Assembly (NCBI RefSeq): GCF_900128505.1
Contig: NZ_LT669941.1
Span: 2,155,760 to 2,219,759, forward strand
Length of the DNA stretch: 64,000 nt
Origin: Parabacteroides timonensis
Lineage (GTDB): Bacteria; Bacteroidota; Bacteroidia; Bacteroidales; Tannerellaceae
Direction: 5' to 3'
The notes beneath the pieces are model-generated. The model searched no databases. It saw only the letters and a list, made by a program, of their open reading frames with translations, and was not told the origin of the DNA. Below are positions 50,091-59,510 of the stretch, piece by piece; the stretch's first letter is position 1; each line of letters starts with the position of its first letter. The position numbers and the translations under genes were made by a program.

Positions 50091-51986
50091 TTATCTCTTT
50101 TTCTGCTGTTGTTGTTTCTTTAATTGCTCCTGCTGAGCACGTTGCGCTTCTTCCAAACGTTTCATGAAACCTGATTTTTTCTGCGGTTTCTTCTTGTTTG
50201 CTTCCAGTTTAGCCAGCAACTTATCTTCATTGATCGTATAACGGAACACTAATGTCTGAACGATCGTGATCAATGTAGAGATGAAGTAATAATAAGTCAA
50301 ACCCGACGCATATTGGTTAAAGAATACCAGGAACATCAGTGGCATCATATACATCATAGCCTTCATACCCGGCATTTGTTGCTGCCCGGTATTAGTCATT
50401 TCCATATTATACTTGGTATAGATAACGTTGGTGATCGTCATCAGTAAACAGAATAAACTGATATGGTTACCGAAATACGGAGTAATAATAGGAATGTATT
50501 TGTTCCAACTGAAGATCGCATCATAAGTCGACAGGTCATGCGCCCAAAGGAAACTCTGATGACGCAACTCGATAGCAGACGGGAAGAACATGAACAATGC
50601 AATCAATACCGGCATTTGCAATAACATCGGGATACAGCCTGCCATCGGACTTGCCCCGGCACGACTATATAATTCCATTGTTGCACGCTGGCGTTCCACC
50701 GCTTTATCCTGTCCCGGATATTTAGCATTCAGCTCTTCCACCTGCGGACGCAATACACGCATCTTTGCAGATGACATATAAGACTTATAGGTCAATGGGA
50801 ATAAGATCAATTTCACGATTACCGTCATCAGGAAGATGATCAAGCCATAACTACTGATATATTTACCCAGGAAATCGAACATCGGAATAACGAAATACTG
50901 GTTCACCCAACGGAACACGCTTGCACCCAGCGGAACTAAACGCTCCAGATCCAACTGATCGTCCGTAGGAACACCTTTATCGAATGATTTCAACAAGGTA
51001 TAACTGTTCGGTCCGAAGAAATAACGGAATGTCGTTGCTTCATTTCCTCTCAGGTCGAAAGGAACAGCTGTCGTTGTCTTAAATTCTTTTACGATACCGT
51101 CTGCCTCAACCATCTTCGAATCGAAAGTCGCACTTTCGAAACCTTCTCCAGAGATCATCACAGACGAAAAGAACTTATCCTTATAACCGATCCATTTCAG
51201 ACGGCCCGATACCTTCTTGTCTTCACTTTTACTTTCGCTCAACTGCTCTACGCCATCGGCCAAGAATTTATAATACAAAGCAGTATATCTGTTTTCGTAT
51301 TTGATTCCTTGTTCCTGCTGACGGATCTTCTGTTTCCAGACCATATCCAAAGCTGTTGTGCTTGGAGCCAATACGCCGTTCAGGCCAGAACCTTTAATGT
51401 CGAACTGAACCATATAGTCGTCCGGCTTAATCGTATAGATAAAGTCTAACGAACTACCCTCACCGGTATTCAGACGCATGATCAACTGATTCGGATCTTG
51501 TGTCTTAACCGGAGTGAAATACATTTCACCGGTATTCAATACACGGTTAGTAGCCGTCACCAACGTAAAATCGAGCGATGCATCTTTTCCTTCGAAAAGA
51601 ACCAACGGCTTATCATCGTACGTTGTATAATCCTTCAGACGAGCATAAGAGATACGTCCCCCTTTATTGCTGACATGAAGTTCAATGAGGCTATTTTCCA
51701 AAACAGTAACATCGTCGGAACCTGTCATTGCGTCGGCAAATACTCCGAAATTACTTTTCAGCCGGGCCTCTCTCACAGAGTCCGGTAAATTATCGAAAGA
51801 GTTATCAGCTATGCTTTTGCTATCCTCTTTTTGCATATCAAGCTGTTTGCTCAGTTCAATCTGGGCGATTGAATCCTGATAACGGCGCTGCGCTTCCAAC
51901 TGCTCAGGCGTCGGTTTGTTTAACCAGCTAAATGCAAATAAAACAATACCAATAAGCAGAAAACCTAATAATGTGTTTTTATCCAT
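50091..51986 (-). CDS. yidC: Membrane protein insertase YidC
   Basis: Inserts and folds inner-membrane proteins, with or without SecYEG. The 631-aa protein has the Gram-negative plan: one N-terminal helix (NTLLGFLLIGIVLFAFSWL), a large periplasmic beta domain (about residues 60-350, including LNGVLAPSTTALDMVWKQKI), and the conserved five-helix core from YFVIPMFDFLGKYISSYGLI near 368 on, with YKSYMSSAKMRVLRPQVEEL and GCIPMLLQMPVLIALFMFFP. The C-terminus is a very basic, Gln/Lys-rich tail (EEAQRAQQEQLKKQQQQKKR) that may bind ribosomes. It follows pyrG after 11 bases and shares its transcript. Confidence 0.97.
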   Translation of the reverse strand: MDKNTLLGFLLIGIVLFAFSWLNKPTPEQLEAQRRYQDSIAQIELSKQLDMQKEDSKSIADNSFDNLPDSVREARLKSNFGVFADAMTGSDDVTVLENSLIELHVSNKGGRISYARLKDYTTYDDKPLVLFEGKDASLDFTLVTATNRVLNTGEMYFTPVKTQDPNQLIMRLNTGEGSSLDFIYTIKPDDYMVQFDIKGSGLNGVLAPSTTALDMVWKQKIRQQEQGIKYENRYTALYYKFLADGVEQLSESKSEDKKVSGRLKWIGYKDKFFSSVMISGEGFESATFDSKMVEADGIVKEFKTTTAVPFDLRGNEATTFRYFFGPNSYTLLKSFDKGVPTDDQLDLERLVPLGASVFRWVNQYFVIPMFDFLGKYISSYGLIIFLMTVIVKLILFPLTYKSYMSSAKMRVLRPQVEELNAKYPGQDKAVERQRATMELYSRAGASPMAGCIPMLLQMPVLIALFMFFPSAIELRHQSFLWAHDLSTYDAIFSWNKYIPIITPYFGNHISLFCLLMTITNVIYTKYNMEMTNTGQQQMPGMKAMMYMMPLMFLVFFNQYASGLTYYYFISTLITIVQTLVFRYTINEDKLLAKLEANKKKPQKKSGFMKRLEEAQRAQQEQLKKQQQQKKR

Positions 51987-51997
51987 CTATAACGTTC

Positions 51998-53602
51998 TTA
52001 TTTATTATCAATAGCGGCTTTTACAAAGCTGACAAAGAGCGGGTTCGGATTAACTACCGTACTGTTATATTCCGGGTGGAACTGAACACCTACGAACCAT
52101 TTAAGTGCAGGTATCTCAACCACTTCAACCAATCCTGTTTCCGGATTTTCACCCGTGCACATCATACCGGCAGCTTCAAACTGTTCACGATACTGGCCGT
52201 TGAACTCGAAACGGTGACGATGACGTTCCTGGATATGTTCTTTGCCATAAGCTTTATAAGCTCTGGAATCTTTTTGCAAAATACAATCGTATGCCCCCAG
52301 ACGCATAGAACCACCCATATTGGTAACGTTCTTCTGCTCTTCCATCAGGTCGATCACTTTATATTCTGTATTCGGCTCCATCTCGGTAGAGTTCGCATCT
52401 GCCAAGCCTAACACGTCACGTGCAAATTCAATAACCATACATTGCATACCCAGACAGATACCCAGGCAAGGCACATCGTGTTCGCGTGCATATTTCAATG
52501 CGGCAAACTTACCTTCAATACCCCGTTGCCCGAATCCCGGAGCGATCAGGATACCGTCCATATCCTTCAATTGTTCGGCAGCATTCGCTTCGTTCAGTTT
52601 TTCAGAATGGAACAAATGCAGATCCAGTTTGCGGTCATTATAAATTGCAGCTTGCAACAACGATTCATCGATCGACTTATAAGCATCCTGCAATTCTACA
52701 TACTTACCCACCAAACCGATCTTTACTGTTTCGGTAGCATTGGTTTTCTTCTGTAAAAACTCGTGCCAGGGTTTCATTTCCGGAGTCGGACCTACTTCCA
52801 ATCCCATTTTTTTCAGGATAGTTACATCCATATTCTGACGCTGGAGAACCAGAGGCACTTCATAGATTGTCGGTACATCGACAGACTGAACGACTGCATC
52901 TGCATCCACATTACAGAACAAAGCTACCTTACGTGTGATGTCATTACTCAATAAATGTTCGGTTCGCAATACCAGGACATCCGGCTGAATACCTAATTCC
53001 TGCAATTGCTTCACGGAATGTTGTGTCGGTTTTGTCTTAAACTCTTTTGCAGCTGCGATGTAAGGTACATAAGTAAGATGTACACACATACAGTTCTTAC
53101 CCAACTCCCATTTCAACTGGCGTACACTTTCAATGAAAGGCAGTGATTCAATATCACCTACCGTACCACCGATTTCAGTAATGACAAAGTCAAATTTATA
53201 TTTCGATCCCAACAGTTTTACATTGCGCTTGATCTCATCGGTAATATGAGGAACCACCTGTACTGTTTTACCCAGGTAATCTCCTTTACGCTCTTTATTT
53301 ATTACACTCTGATAAATACGTCCGGTAGTAATGTTGTTCGACCGCGTGGTCGGCACATTCAGGAAACGTTCGTAGTGTCCCAAGTCCAGGTCCGCCTCAT
53401 GTCCGTCTACGGTTACATAACATTCACCGTGCTCATAGGGATTCAATGTTCCCGGGTCGATATTAATGTAGGGGTCAAACTTTTGGATAGTAACCTTATA
53501 GCCTCTTGCCTGAAGGAGTTTACCCAATGATGCAGCAATAATTCCCTTACCTAATGAAGAGACTACGCCGCCCGTAACGAAGATGTACTTTGTATCTGCC
53601 AC
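51998..53602 (-). CDS. pyrG: CTP synthase
   Basis: Makes CTP from UTP, ATP and glutamine. The synthetase domain begins YIFVTGGVVSSLGKGIIAAS (residues 5-24), which carries the ATP P-loop, and includes KIDPYINIDPG-like sequence (KFDPYINIDPGTLNPYEHGE). The class I glutaminase domain lies in the C-terminal half: nucleophile Cys in LGICLGMQCMVIEFARD near residue 378 and the His-Glu pair in GVQFHPEYNS near 508-517. Length 534 aa is standard. CTP also feeds KdsB nearby. A promoter box lies at 53653-53660 and yidC follows after 11 bases. Confidence 0.97.
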   Translation of the reverse strand: MADTKYIFVTGGVVSSLGKGIIAASLGKLLQARGYKVTIQKFDPYINIDPGTLNPYEHGECYVTVDGHEADLDLGHYERFLNVPTTRSNNITTGRIYQSVINKERKGDYLGKTVQVVPHITDEIKRNVKLLGSKYKFDFVITEIGGTVGDIESLPFIESVRQLKWELGKNCMCVHLTYVPYIAAAKEFKTKPTQHSVKQLQELGIQPDVLVLRTEHLLSNDITRKVALFCNVDADAVVQSVDVPTIYEVPLVLQRQNMDVTILKKMGLEVGPTPEMKPWHEFLQKKTNATETVKIGLVGKYVELQDAYKSIDESLLQAAIYNDRKLDLHLFHSEKLNEANAAEQLKDMDGILIAPGFGQRGIEGKFAALKYAREHDVPCLGICLGMQCMVIEFARDVLGLADANSTEMEPNTEYKVIDLMEEQKNVTNMGGSMRLGAYDCILQKDSRAYKAYGKEHIQERHRHRFEFNGQYREQFEAAGMMCTGENPETGLVEVVEIPALKWFVGVQFHPEYNSTVVNPNPLFVSFVKAAIDNK

Positions 53603-53652
53603 GATAGTAATATTTTAATTATCTTTAATTGCTCACTTGCATTTCGAAACCG

Positions 53653-53660
53653 CAAAGTTA
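53653..53660 (-). promoter_or_regulatory. -7 promoter box for pyrG-yidC
   Basis: Minus strand reads TAACTTTG, matching TAnnTTTG, 51 bases before the pyrG ATG at 53602. Confidence 0.55.
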
Positions 53661-54138
53661 GTCATTTTCGTTCAGACGACAAGGGTCTGGAAGTTTTTTC
53701 GACCTTAATTTAATACAAACCACCGCATAGGCATCCGGTAAATACTACATGCCTGAAAACAATTTCTCGCTTCCCATAAAACTAACAACCGGATTACAAC
53801 TCAGTATTTATAAGTAGTAGGATATACATATAATAATCTGTACACCTTATAATATATATGTAGTACAGCTAATAGATAATAAGTAGTACATCTTATACTT
53901 AGTTGTATGCATAGAAAATAATAGTTTTAGGTGACAAAACATTTAGTTGAAAGGTATATAAAACTTAGTTGAAAGGCACTGGCATATAAAGTTCTGACTT
54001 ACATAACATTTTGTTTAACTACCCGTTATAAAAACAGATGAGTTAAGATTGTTATATCATGTAAAAGATTAGCACATCTCATACTTTTTATCTAATTTCG
54101 CACTCTAGATACTTAAAGAGTGTAAATTATAAGGTATT
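53661..54138. other. A/T-rich intergenic region without a gene
   Basis: The longest gene-free stretch in the window. It holds no frame with coding character, no RNA gene I recognise and no long hairpin. Visible features are loosely repeated AAGTAGTA-type sequences around 53811-53890, a pair of 12-base direct repeats at 53943-53976, and near the end TAATTTCG (54093-54100), a one-base variant of the -7 box that may serve the outer-membrane protein gene starting at 54139, followed by a 6-base hairpin (54101-54122). Confidence 0.6.
53943..53976. repeat. Pair of direct repeats TTAGTTGAAAGG
   Basis: Perfect 12-base copies at 53943-53954 and 53965-53976, a 22-base period or about two helical turns. 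They lie 160 bases before the outer-membrane protein gene and may be regulator sites; no partner is known. Confidence 0.5.
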
Positions 54139-55716
54139 ATGGTTATCAAGAGGTACTTCATTCTGTTTTCTATATTTACATCACTGATAAGCCTGGCAGA
54201 AGCGCAGGAAAAGGTTGTTATTACCGGAACTAACGTCAATAATAATGTAACACAACGTGATGTACCGGATACTATCCCCATGATTGAAATAGAAGATCCG
54301 GACCTGGATAATATCATAAGTCTGCGAGGACAGTTCGAAAAGCAGAACCGGTCGTATTCCGCTCCGGTCGTACCCAATGAAAATCTACTTCGTTTCCTTA
54401 AAAAGGACGAAGTGGAAATATCCGATGAAGCGATGTACTGGGCCCGCCTGGTACGTGACGCCTCTACTATATTCGATAATAATATGACCTTTCGCGATAC
54501 AGTGATCGTCAACCCTTTGTTCTTACCGATTGTGTTTAAAGGCGAACTATTACCGAAGGATCTTACATTCTATAAAGAAAACTTCTGGGTAAAGAATGAA
54601 CAGTTACCTTTGCCGTTCACTCCCGATACTTTATTCAAGCAGGAAGAGTTGAAAAAAGAGATAGAAGACAAAGCATATAAATATGTACAATCGAACTATC
54701 CGGATTACTTCCGTTATTCGATGAGAGACCTGCCTCAGGATAAGGTTGTAGCCAAAGTAATCAAGAAAACGAATTACGAACCGGAACTAATCAAAATAGA
54801 AAGCGAAGCCAATTTTAGCGACGTGGATGCTCCGGTAAAATTCATTCCGGAAAGACGTTACTGGACATCGAATTTTGAAAGTACTATGCAATTTTCACAG
54901 AATTATATTTCTCCCAACTGGAACGCAGGAGGTGATCCGAATTTCAACATGAATACCCGTCAGTACTTCAAATACGACTATAATAAAGACAAAGTACAGG
55001 TAACAAATGAATTGGAATTCAAGCTTAATATGAACACATTGCCAGATAAAACAGATTCCATACATTCATATAAAATTAATGACCAGATACTCCGTCTTCA
55101 CTCTTTGTTCGGTTACAAGGCTTTTAACAAATGGTATTATACAGTTGACATTAGCTTTAATACGCAAGTCGTGACTAATTATGCCCAAAACAGCAATACA
55201 AAGTTATCGGCATTTCTCGCCCCTATGACTTTCAATACCGGTATTGGTATGAAGTACGAGTTAGAAAAAACCATAACAAAAGCCAGACATCGTAATGTTA
55301 AACTGAATGTCAATGTTGCACCTTTCTCTTACAACTATATGTATAGTAGAGAAAAGGGGATAGATATGGATTTGAAACGACACGGTTTCAAAGAAAAGGA
55401 TAATGCCAGCGAACTGCCTGATGATGTAAACAAATACAGAAACTCTCAAAGTCAGATCGGTTCGAAAATTGAATCTAATATGACATTCAATATCAATCGA
55501 AATGTAAGTTGGACTTCCCGTTTTTACTACTTCACGGACTACCATCGTATTACCGGTGAATTTGAAAACACATTCAATTTACAAATCAGTCGATTCTTTT
55601 CAACACGGATCAACTTGCATATACGCTATGATGACGGTGTTGCGAAAAACGAAGACTTCAACAGCTATTTACAGATCAACGAACTCTTGAGCTTTGGTTT
55701 TAATTACAAATGGTAA
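54139..55716 (+). CDS. DUF3078-like outer-membrane protein
   Basis: A 525-aa exported protein, unknown in function. Signal peptide KRYFILFSIFTSLISLAEAQ is followed by an unstructured, acidic N-terminal part (about residues 30-225). The C-terminal ~300 residues look like an outer-membrane beta barrel: alternating Tyr/Phe strands such as QFSQNYISPNWNAGGDPNFN (the segment resembling DUF3078), QYFKYDYNKDKVQVTNELEF and a final strand LLSFGFNYKW ending in an aromatic residue. Codon usage and spacing look like a normal gene. It precedes the Rnf operon but has a 100-base gap and a separate promoter, so no functional link is claimed. Confidence 0.75.
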   Translation: MVIKRYFILFSIFTSLISLAEAQEKVVITGTNVNNNVTQRDVPDTIPMIEIEDPDLDNIISLRGQFEKQNRSYSAPVVPNENLLRFLKKDEVEISDEAMYWARLVRDASTIFDNNMTFRDTVIVNPLFLPIVFKGELLPKDLTFYKENFWVKNEQLPLPFTPDTLFKQEELKKEIEDKAYKYVQSNYPDYFRYSMRDLPQDKVVAKVIKKTNYEPELIKIESEANFSDVDAPVKFIPERRYWTSNFESTMQFSQNYISPNWNAGGDPNFNMNTRQYFKYDYNKDKVQVTNELEFKLNMNTLPDKTDSIHSYKINDQILRLHSLFGYKAFNKWYYTVDISFNTQVVTNYAQNSNTKLSAFLAPMTFNTGIGMKYELEKTITKARHRNVKLNVNVAPFSYNYMYSREKGIDMDLKRHGFKEKDNASELPDDVNKYRNSQSQIGSKIESNMTFNINRNVSWTSRFYYFTDYHRITGEFENTFNLQISRFFSTRINLHIRYDDGVAKNEDFNSYLQINELLSFGFNYKW

Positions 55717-55778
55717 GTAAAGCTCAATTATTTCTGTAATAAACTTTGTTAATCGTGACATATTATCTAAATAATCCT

Positions 55779-55786
55779 TACTTTTG
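55779..55786 (+). promoter_or_regulatory. -7 promoter box for the rseC-rnf operon
   Basis: TACTTTTG matches TAnnTTTG. It lies 30 bases before the ATG at 55817 and overlaps the alternative frame start at 55784, favouring 55817. Confidence 0.55.
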
Positions 55787-55816
55787 CCCTGGTTTTGCAA
55801 TGTCGAGATTACAAAC

Positions 55817-56236
55817 ATGAGCGAAAGTATCAATCACAACGGTAGAATCGAAAAGATCGAAGGCGATACGATCTTTGTCAGGATCATTCAACAATCGGCC
55901 TGTTCCGGTTGCCACGCAAAGGGTATGTGCAGTGCATCCGATCAGAAAGAGAAGATCATTGAAGTGAATGATCCCAACTCCGGCAGATTCCACATAAACG
56001 AAGAAGTTACGCTATGCGGTCAGAGCTCACTCGGACTACAAGCGGTATTACTGGCCTTCATTCTTCCGTTGATCATTGTAGTCGCGGCCATTGTAGCAGG
56101 AAATTATTTGCAATGGGACGAAACAACCAGCGGGTTAACCGGTCTATTACTATTAGTTCCCTACTACTGCATACTATACTTTTTACGCGAAAAACTAAAA
56201 AGAAAATTCATATTTACCTTGAAAAAACTTAATTGA
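55817..56236 (+). CDS. RseC/SoxR-reducing-system family protein
   Basis: A 139-aa inner-membrane protein of the RseC/MucC family. The N-terminal part has a Cys-rich motif (SACSGCHAKGMCSASD, near residues 25-40) after an OB-like strand region (GRIEKIEGDTIFVRI), and two membrane helices follow (LQAVLLAFILPLIIVVAAIV and GLTGLLLLVPYYCILYFL). In Escherichia coli RseC takes part with Rnf-like (Rsx) proteins in reducing SoxR. Here it heads the rnf operon, 9 bases before rnfB, a common arrangement in Bacteroidales, and may help assemble or regulate the complex. The start at 55817 fits the promoter box. Confidence 0.88.
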   Translation: MSESINHNGRIEKIEGDTIFVRIIQQSACSGCHAKGMCSASDQKEKIIEVNDPNSGRFHINEEVTLCGQSSLGLQAVLLAFILPLIIVVAAIVAGNYLQWDETTSGLTGLLLLVPYYCILYFLREKLKRKFIFTLKKLN

Positions 56237-56245
56237 TCAAATATC

Positions 56246-57193
56246 ATGATTTTAATTGCCGTTATTTCATTAGGAGCCATTGGAGCCATCGGTGCAGTAT
56301 TCCTCTACGCCGCCTCCAAGAAGTTCGAAGTATACGAAGATCCTCGTATCGCACAAGTTCAGGAAGCACTTCCCGGAGCCAACTGCGGAGGTTGCGGATA
56401 TCCTGGTTGCGGTGGTTTTGCTACTGCCTGCGTAAAAGCTGATTCATTGGAAGGACTTTTGTGTCCGGTCGGTGGAGCCGAAACAATGGGTAAAGTAGCC
56501 TCCATCCTTGGTATGGAAGCTACAGCAGCCGAACCGATGGTAGCCGTTGTCCGTTGCAACGGAACCTGCGAAGCCCGTCCGCGTACCAACCGTTATGATG
56601 GCGTACAAAGTTGTACCATTGCATCTTCCCTGTATGGTGGCGAAACAAACTGTACATTTGGTTGCCTGGGCTTTGGTGATTGTGTGACAGTTTGTGCTTT
56701 CGATGCGATCCACATCAATCCGACTACCGGACTACCGGAAGTGGTAGAGGACAAATGTACTTCCTGCGGTGCCTGTGTCAAGGCTTGTCCGAAAAACATC
56801 ATCGAACTGCGCAAGAAAGGTCCGAAATCACGCCGTATTTTCGTAAGCTGTGTGAATAAAGACAAGGGAGGCGTTGCCAAGAAAGCTTGTGCCAATGCAT
56901 GTATCGGTTGTGGTAAATGTGTGAAAGAATGTCCGTTCGAGGCAATCACACTAGAAAACAATGTGGCTTACATCGACTACCGTAAATGCCGCCTGTGCCG
57001 CAAATGTGTAGCCGTATGTCCTACCGGAGCCATTCATGAACTGAACTTCCCGCCCCGTAAAGAAGCTACCCCAGTTGTGGACGCCGACAAAGTAAAGCCT
57101 GTAACGCCCAAAGCAGCACCGGCTCCGAAAGCCGAAGCTATGCCAGCAACAGCGCCCGAAACAAAAACAACAGAAGAAACAACTCAAAAATAA
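56246..57193 (+). CDS. rnfB: Rnf complex iron-sulfur subunit RnfB
   Basis: Electron-transfer subunit of the ion-pumping ferredoxin:NAD oxidoreductase. One membrane helix (ILIAVISLGAIGAIGAVFLY) anchors it. An Fe-S motif follows (NCGGCGYPGCGGFATAC, near residues 48-64). Several ferredoxin-type motifs then follow: CTFGCLGFGDCVTVC, CTSCGACVKACP, CIGCGKCVKECP and CRLCRKCVAVCP, suggesting about five or six [4Fe-4S] clusters. At 315 aa it is of the long form found in acetogens and Bacteroidetes, unlike the ~190-aa enterobacterial RsxB. The C-terminal 45 residues are Ala/Pro/Thr/Lys-rich and probably disordered. It is followed by rnfC after 12 bases. Confidence 0.95.
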   Translation: MILIAVISLGAIGAIGAVFLYAASKKFEVYEDPRIAQVQEALPGANCGGCGYPGCGGFATACVKADSLEGLLCPVGGAETMGKVASILGMEATAAEPMVAVVRCNGTCEARPRTNRYDGVQSCTIASSLYGGETNCTFGCLGFGDCVTVCAFDAIHINPTTGLPEVVEDKCTSCGACVKACPKNIIELRKKGPKSRRIFVSCVNKDKGGVAKKACANACIGCGKCVKECPFEAITLENNVAYIDYRKCRLCRKCVAVCPTGAIHELNFPPRKEATPVVDADKVKPVTPKAAPAPKAEAMPATAPETKTTEETTQK

Positions 57194-57205
57194 AAATCTA
57201 ATAGT

Positions 57206-58537
57206 ATGCTAAGGACATTTCGAATCGGCGGTATACATCCACCCGAAAATAAATTGTCTGCCGGAAAGAAAATCACCGGACTGGCTATACCCAAGCAGGT
57301 CATTATACCATTGAGCCAGCATATCGGAGCTCCAGCCCAGGCTGTGGTAAAGAAAGGTGATCAGGTCAAGGTAGGTACGCTCCTGGCGAAAGCCGGAGGT
57401 TTTGTATCGGCAAATATCCACTCGTCGGTATCCGGTAAAGTAAACAAAATAGACAATGCTCTCGACGCTAGCGGATACAAACGTCCCGCTATCTATATTG
57501 ATGTGGAAGGTGACGAATGGGAAGAATCCATCGATCGCAGCGAGACACTCGTAAAAGAATGCCCGCTACCATCCAAAGAGATTGTTGACAAAATTGCTGC
57601 CGCCGGCATCGTTGGTCTGGGAGGTGCAACTTTCCCGACACAGGTAAAACTGATGCCTCCTCCCGGAAGCAAAGCAGAAATCATTATCATCAATGCCGTC
57701 GAATGCGAGCCTTATCTAACTTCCGACCATTCATTGATGATGGAAAAAGCAGAGCAGATCCTGGTTGGTGTTACACTGCTTATGAAAGCCGTAAACGTTA
57801 CAAAGGCCGTGATCGGTATCGAAAACAACAAACCCGATGCCATTGCTCATTTAGGAAAACTCGCTGCCGCCTATAAAGGTATCGAGATCATGCCGCTGAA
57901 AGTACAATATCCGCAGGGAGGTGAAAAGCAATTGATCGATGCAGTGATCCGCCGACAGGTAAAGAGCGGGGCACTTCCCATCTCCGCCGGGGCAGTTGTA
58001 CAGAACGTCGGTACGGCTTATGCAGTATATGAAGCGGTGATGAAAAACAAACCATTGTTCGAACGTGTCGTAACCGTCACAGGTAAAGCGGTTGCCAATC
58101 CATCCAACTTCCTGGTTCGTATGGGCACACCGATCAGTGCACTGATTGAAGCGGCCGGCGGTATCCCCGAAAACACAGGTAAAGTGATCGGCGGCGGTCC
58201 GATGATGGGTAAAGCGCTGATCAGTCCGGAAGTACCGGTAACCAAAGGTAGTTCAGGCGTACTGCTGCTGACTAAGGAAGAATCCGTACGCAAACCGGTG
58301 TATGATTGCATCCGCTGTGCCAAATGCGTAAATGTTTGTCCGATGGGCCTCAACCCAACCCTGCTGATGAATGCAACAGAATTCACCGAATGGGATCTGG
58401 CAGAAAAGAATTATATAACCGACTGTATCGAGTGCGGTTCTTGTAGTTATACTTGTCCGGCTAACCGTCCGTTACTGGATTATATCCGTTCAGGTAAAGG
58501 AAAAGTAATGGGTATTATACGGGCACGAAAGTCATAA
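57206..58537 (+). CDS. rnfC: Rnf complex subunit RnfC (NADH-binding)
   Basis: The soluble NADH-side subunit, 443 aa. The N-terminal part contains GGIHPPENKLSAGKKITGLA (residues 7-26), a barrel-sandwich motif. The Nqo1-like FMN/NADH domain shows GIVGLGGATFPTQVKLMPPP near 132-151 and AVECEPYLTSDHSLMMEKA near 163-181, and the SLBB region follows. Two [4Fe-4S] motifs are at CIRCAKCVNVCP (near 370-381) and CIECGSCSYTCP (near 409-420). It lacks the long Ala/Lys-rich tail seen in enterobacterial RsxC. Fourth position in the operon-like order B-C-D-G-E-A places it next to RnfD. Confidence 0.95.
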   Translation: MLRTFRIGGIHPPENKLSAGKKITGLAIPKQVIIPLSQHIGAPAQAVVKKGDQVKVGTLLAKAGGFVSANIHSSVSGKVNKIDNALDASGYKRPAIYIDVEGDEWEESIDRSETLVKECPLPSKEIVDKIAAAGIVGLGGATFPTQVKLMPPPGSKAEIIIINAVECEPYLTSDHSLMMEKAEQILVGVTLLMKAVNVTKAVIGIENNKPDAIAHLGKLAAAYKGIEIMPLKVQYPQGGEKQLIDAVIRRQVKSGALPISAGAVVQNVGTAYAVYEAVMKNKPLFERVVTVTGKAVANPSNFLVRMGTPISALIEAAGGIPENTGKVIGGGPMMGKALISPEVPVTKGSSGVLLLTKEESVRKPVYDCIRCAKCVNVCPMGLNPTLLMNATEFTEWDLAEKNYITDCIECGSCSYTCPANRPLLDYIRSGKGKVMGIIRARKS

Positions 58538-58548
58538 TAAAGAGCAAT

Positions 58549-59508
58549 ATGGAAAATAATTTAATAGTATCTCCTTCGCCCCATATCCACGGTGGCGACA
58601 GCATAAGTAAAAATATGTATGGTGTACTGATTGCCCTTGTTCCGGCTTTCCTGGTATCCCTCTACTATTTCGGACTGGGTGCATTGATCGTTACTGCAAC
58701 ATCAGTTATAGCCTGTGTCCTTTTTGAATATCTGATCCAGAAGTTCCTGATGAAAAAGGAACCGACCGTATGCGACGGTTCAGCCATCCTGACCGGTGTC
58801 TTGCTCGCATTCAACTTACCCTCCAACCTACCCGTATGGATCATCCTGATTGGTGCGCTGGCTGCGATCGGTATCGGTAAGATGTCGTTCGGCGGATTAG
58901 GAAACAACATCTTCAACCCGGCATTGGTCGGTCGTGTATTTCTGTTGATCTCTTTCCCGGCACAGATGACAACCTGGCCGGAAGTTGGTCAGTTGACAGC
59001 TTATACAGACGCAACAACGGGTGCAACCGTCTTGTCATTAATGAACGAAGGTGCTTTAGACAAGTTACCGACACTCGTTGATATGCTACTCGGGAAAATG
59101 GGTGGTAGCCTCGGTGAAGTAAGTGCGTTGGCATTGCTTCTGGGACTATGCTATATGTTATGGAAAAAGATCATTACCTGGCAGATTCCTGTTTCCATCC
59201 TGGTTACGGTATTTGTATTTACAGGTATTATGCATCTGGTCAATCCGGTTCAATACGCAAGCCCGTTCGTTCACCTGCTGTCGGGAGGTTTGATGTTGGG
59301 AGCTATCTTTATGGCAACCGACTATGTGACTTCCCCGATGAGCAAGAACGGAATGTTAGTGTACGGTGTCGGTATCGGTATCCTGACCACAGTAATCCGT
59401 TTGTTCGGCTCTTATCCGGAAGGTATGTCGTTTGCTATTCTTATTATGAATGCATTTACCCCGCTGATCAACAGTTATATCAAACCTAAACATTTTGGAG
59501 GGAAATAA
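58549..59508 (+). CDS. rnfD: Rnf complex membrane subunit RnfD
   Basis: A 319-aa integral membrane subunit with about ten helices, homologous to NqrB, that carries a covalently bound FMN and takes part in ion translocation. Conserved pieces include SPSPHIHGGDSISKNMYGVL (residues 7-26), DGSAILTGVLLAFNLPSNLP near 76-95, NNIFNPALVGRVFLLISFPA near 122-141 and TDATTGATVLSLMNEG near 153-168, where the Thr of TGAT is the FMN attachment site by family knowledge. The ending MATDYVTSPMSKNGMLVYGV is also typical. rnfG starts 2 bases after its stop. Confidence 0.95.
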   Translation: MENNLIVSPSPHIHGGDSISKNMYGVLIALVPAFLVSLYYFGLGALIVTATSVIACVLFEYLIQKFLMKKEPTVCDGSAILTGVLLAFNLPSNLPVWIILIGALAAIGIGKMSFGGLGNNIFNPALVGRVFLLISFPAQMTTWPEVGQLTAYTDATTGATVLSLMNEGALDKLPTLVDMLLGKMGGSLGEVSALALLLGLCYMLWKKIITWQIPVSILVTVFVFTGIMHLVNPVQYASPFVHLLSGGLMLGAIFMATDYVTSPMSKNGMLVYGVGIGILTTVIRLFGSYPEGMSFAILIMNAFTPLINSYIKPKHFGGK

Positions 59509-59510
59509 GC

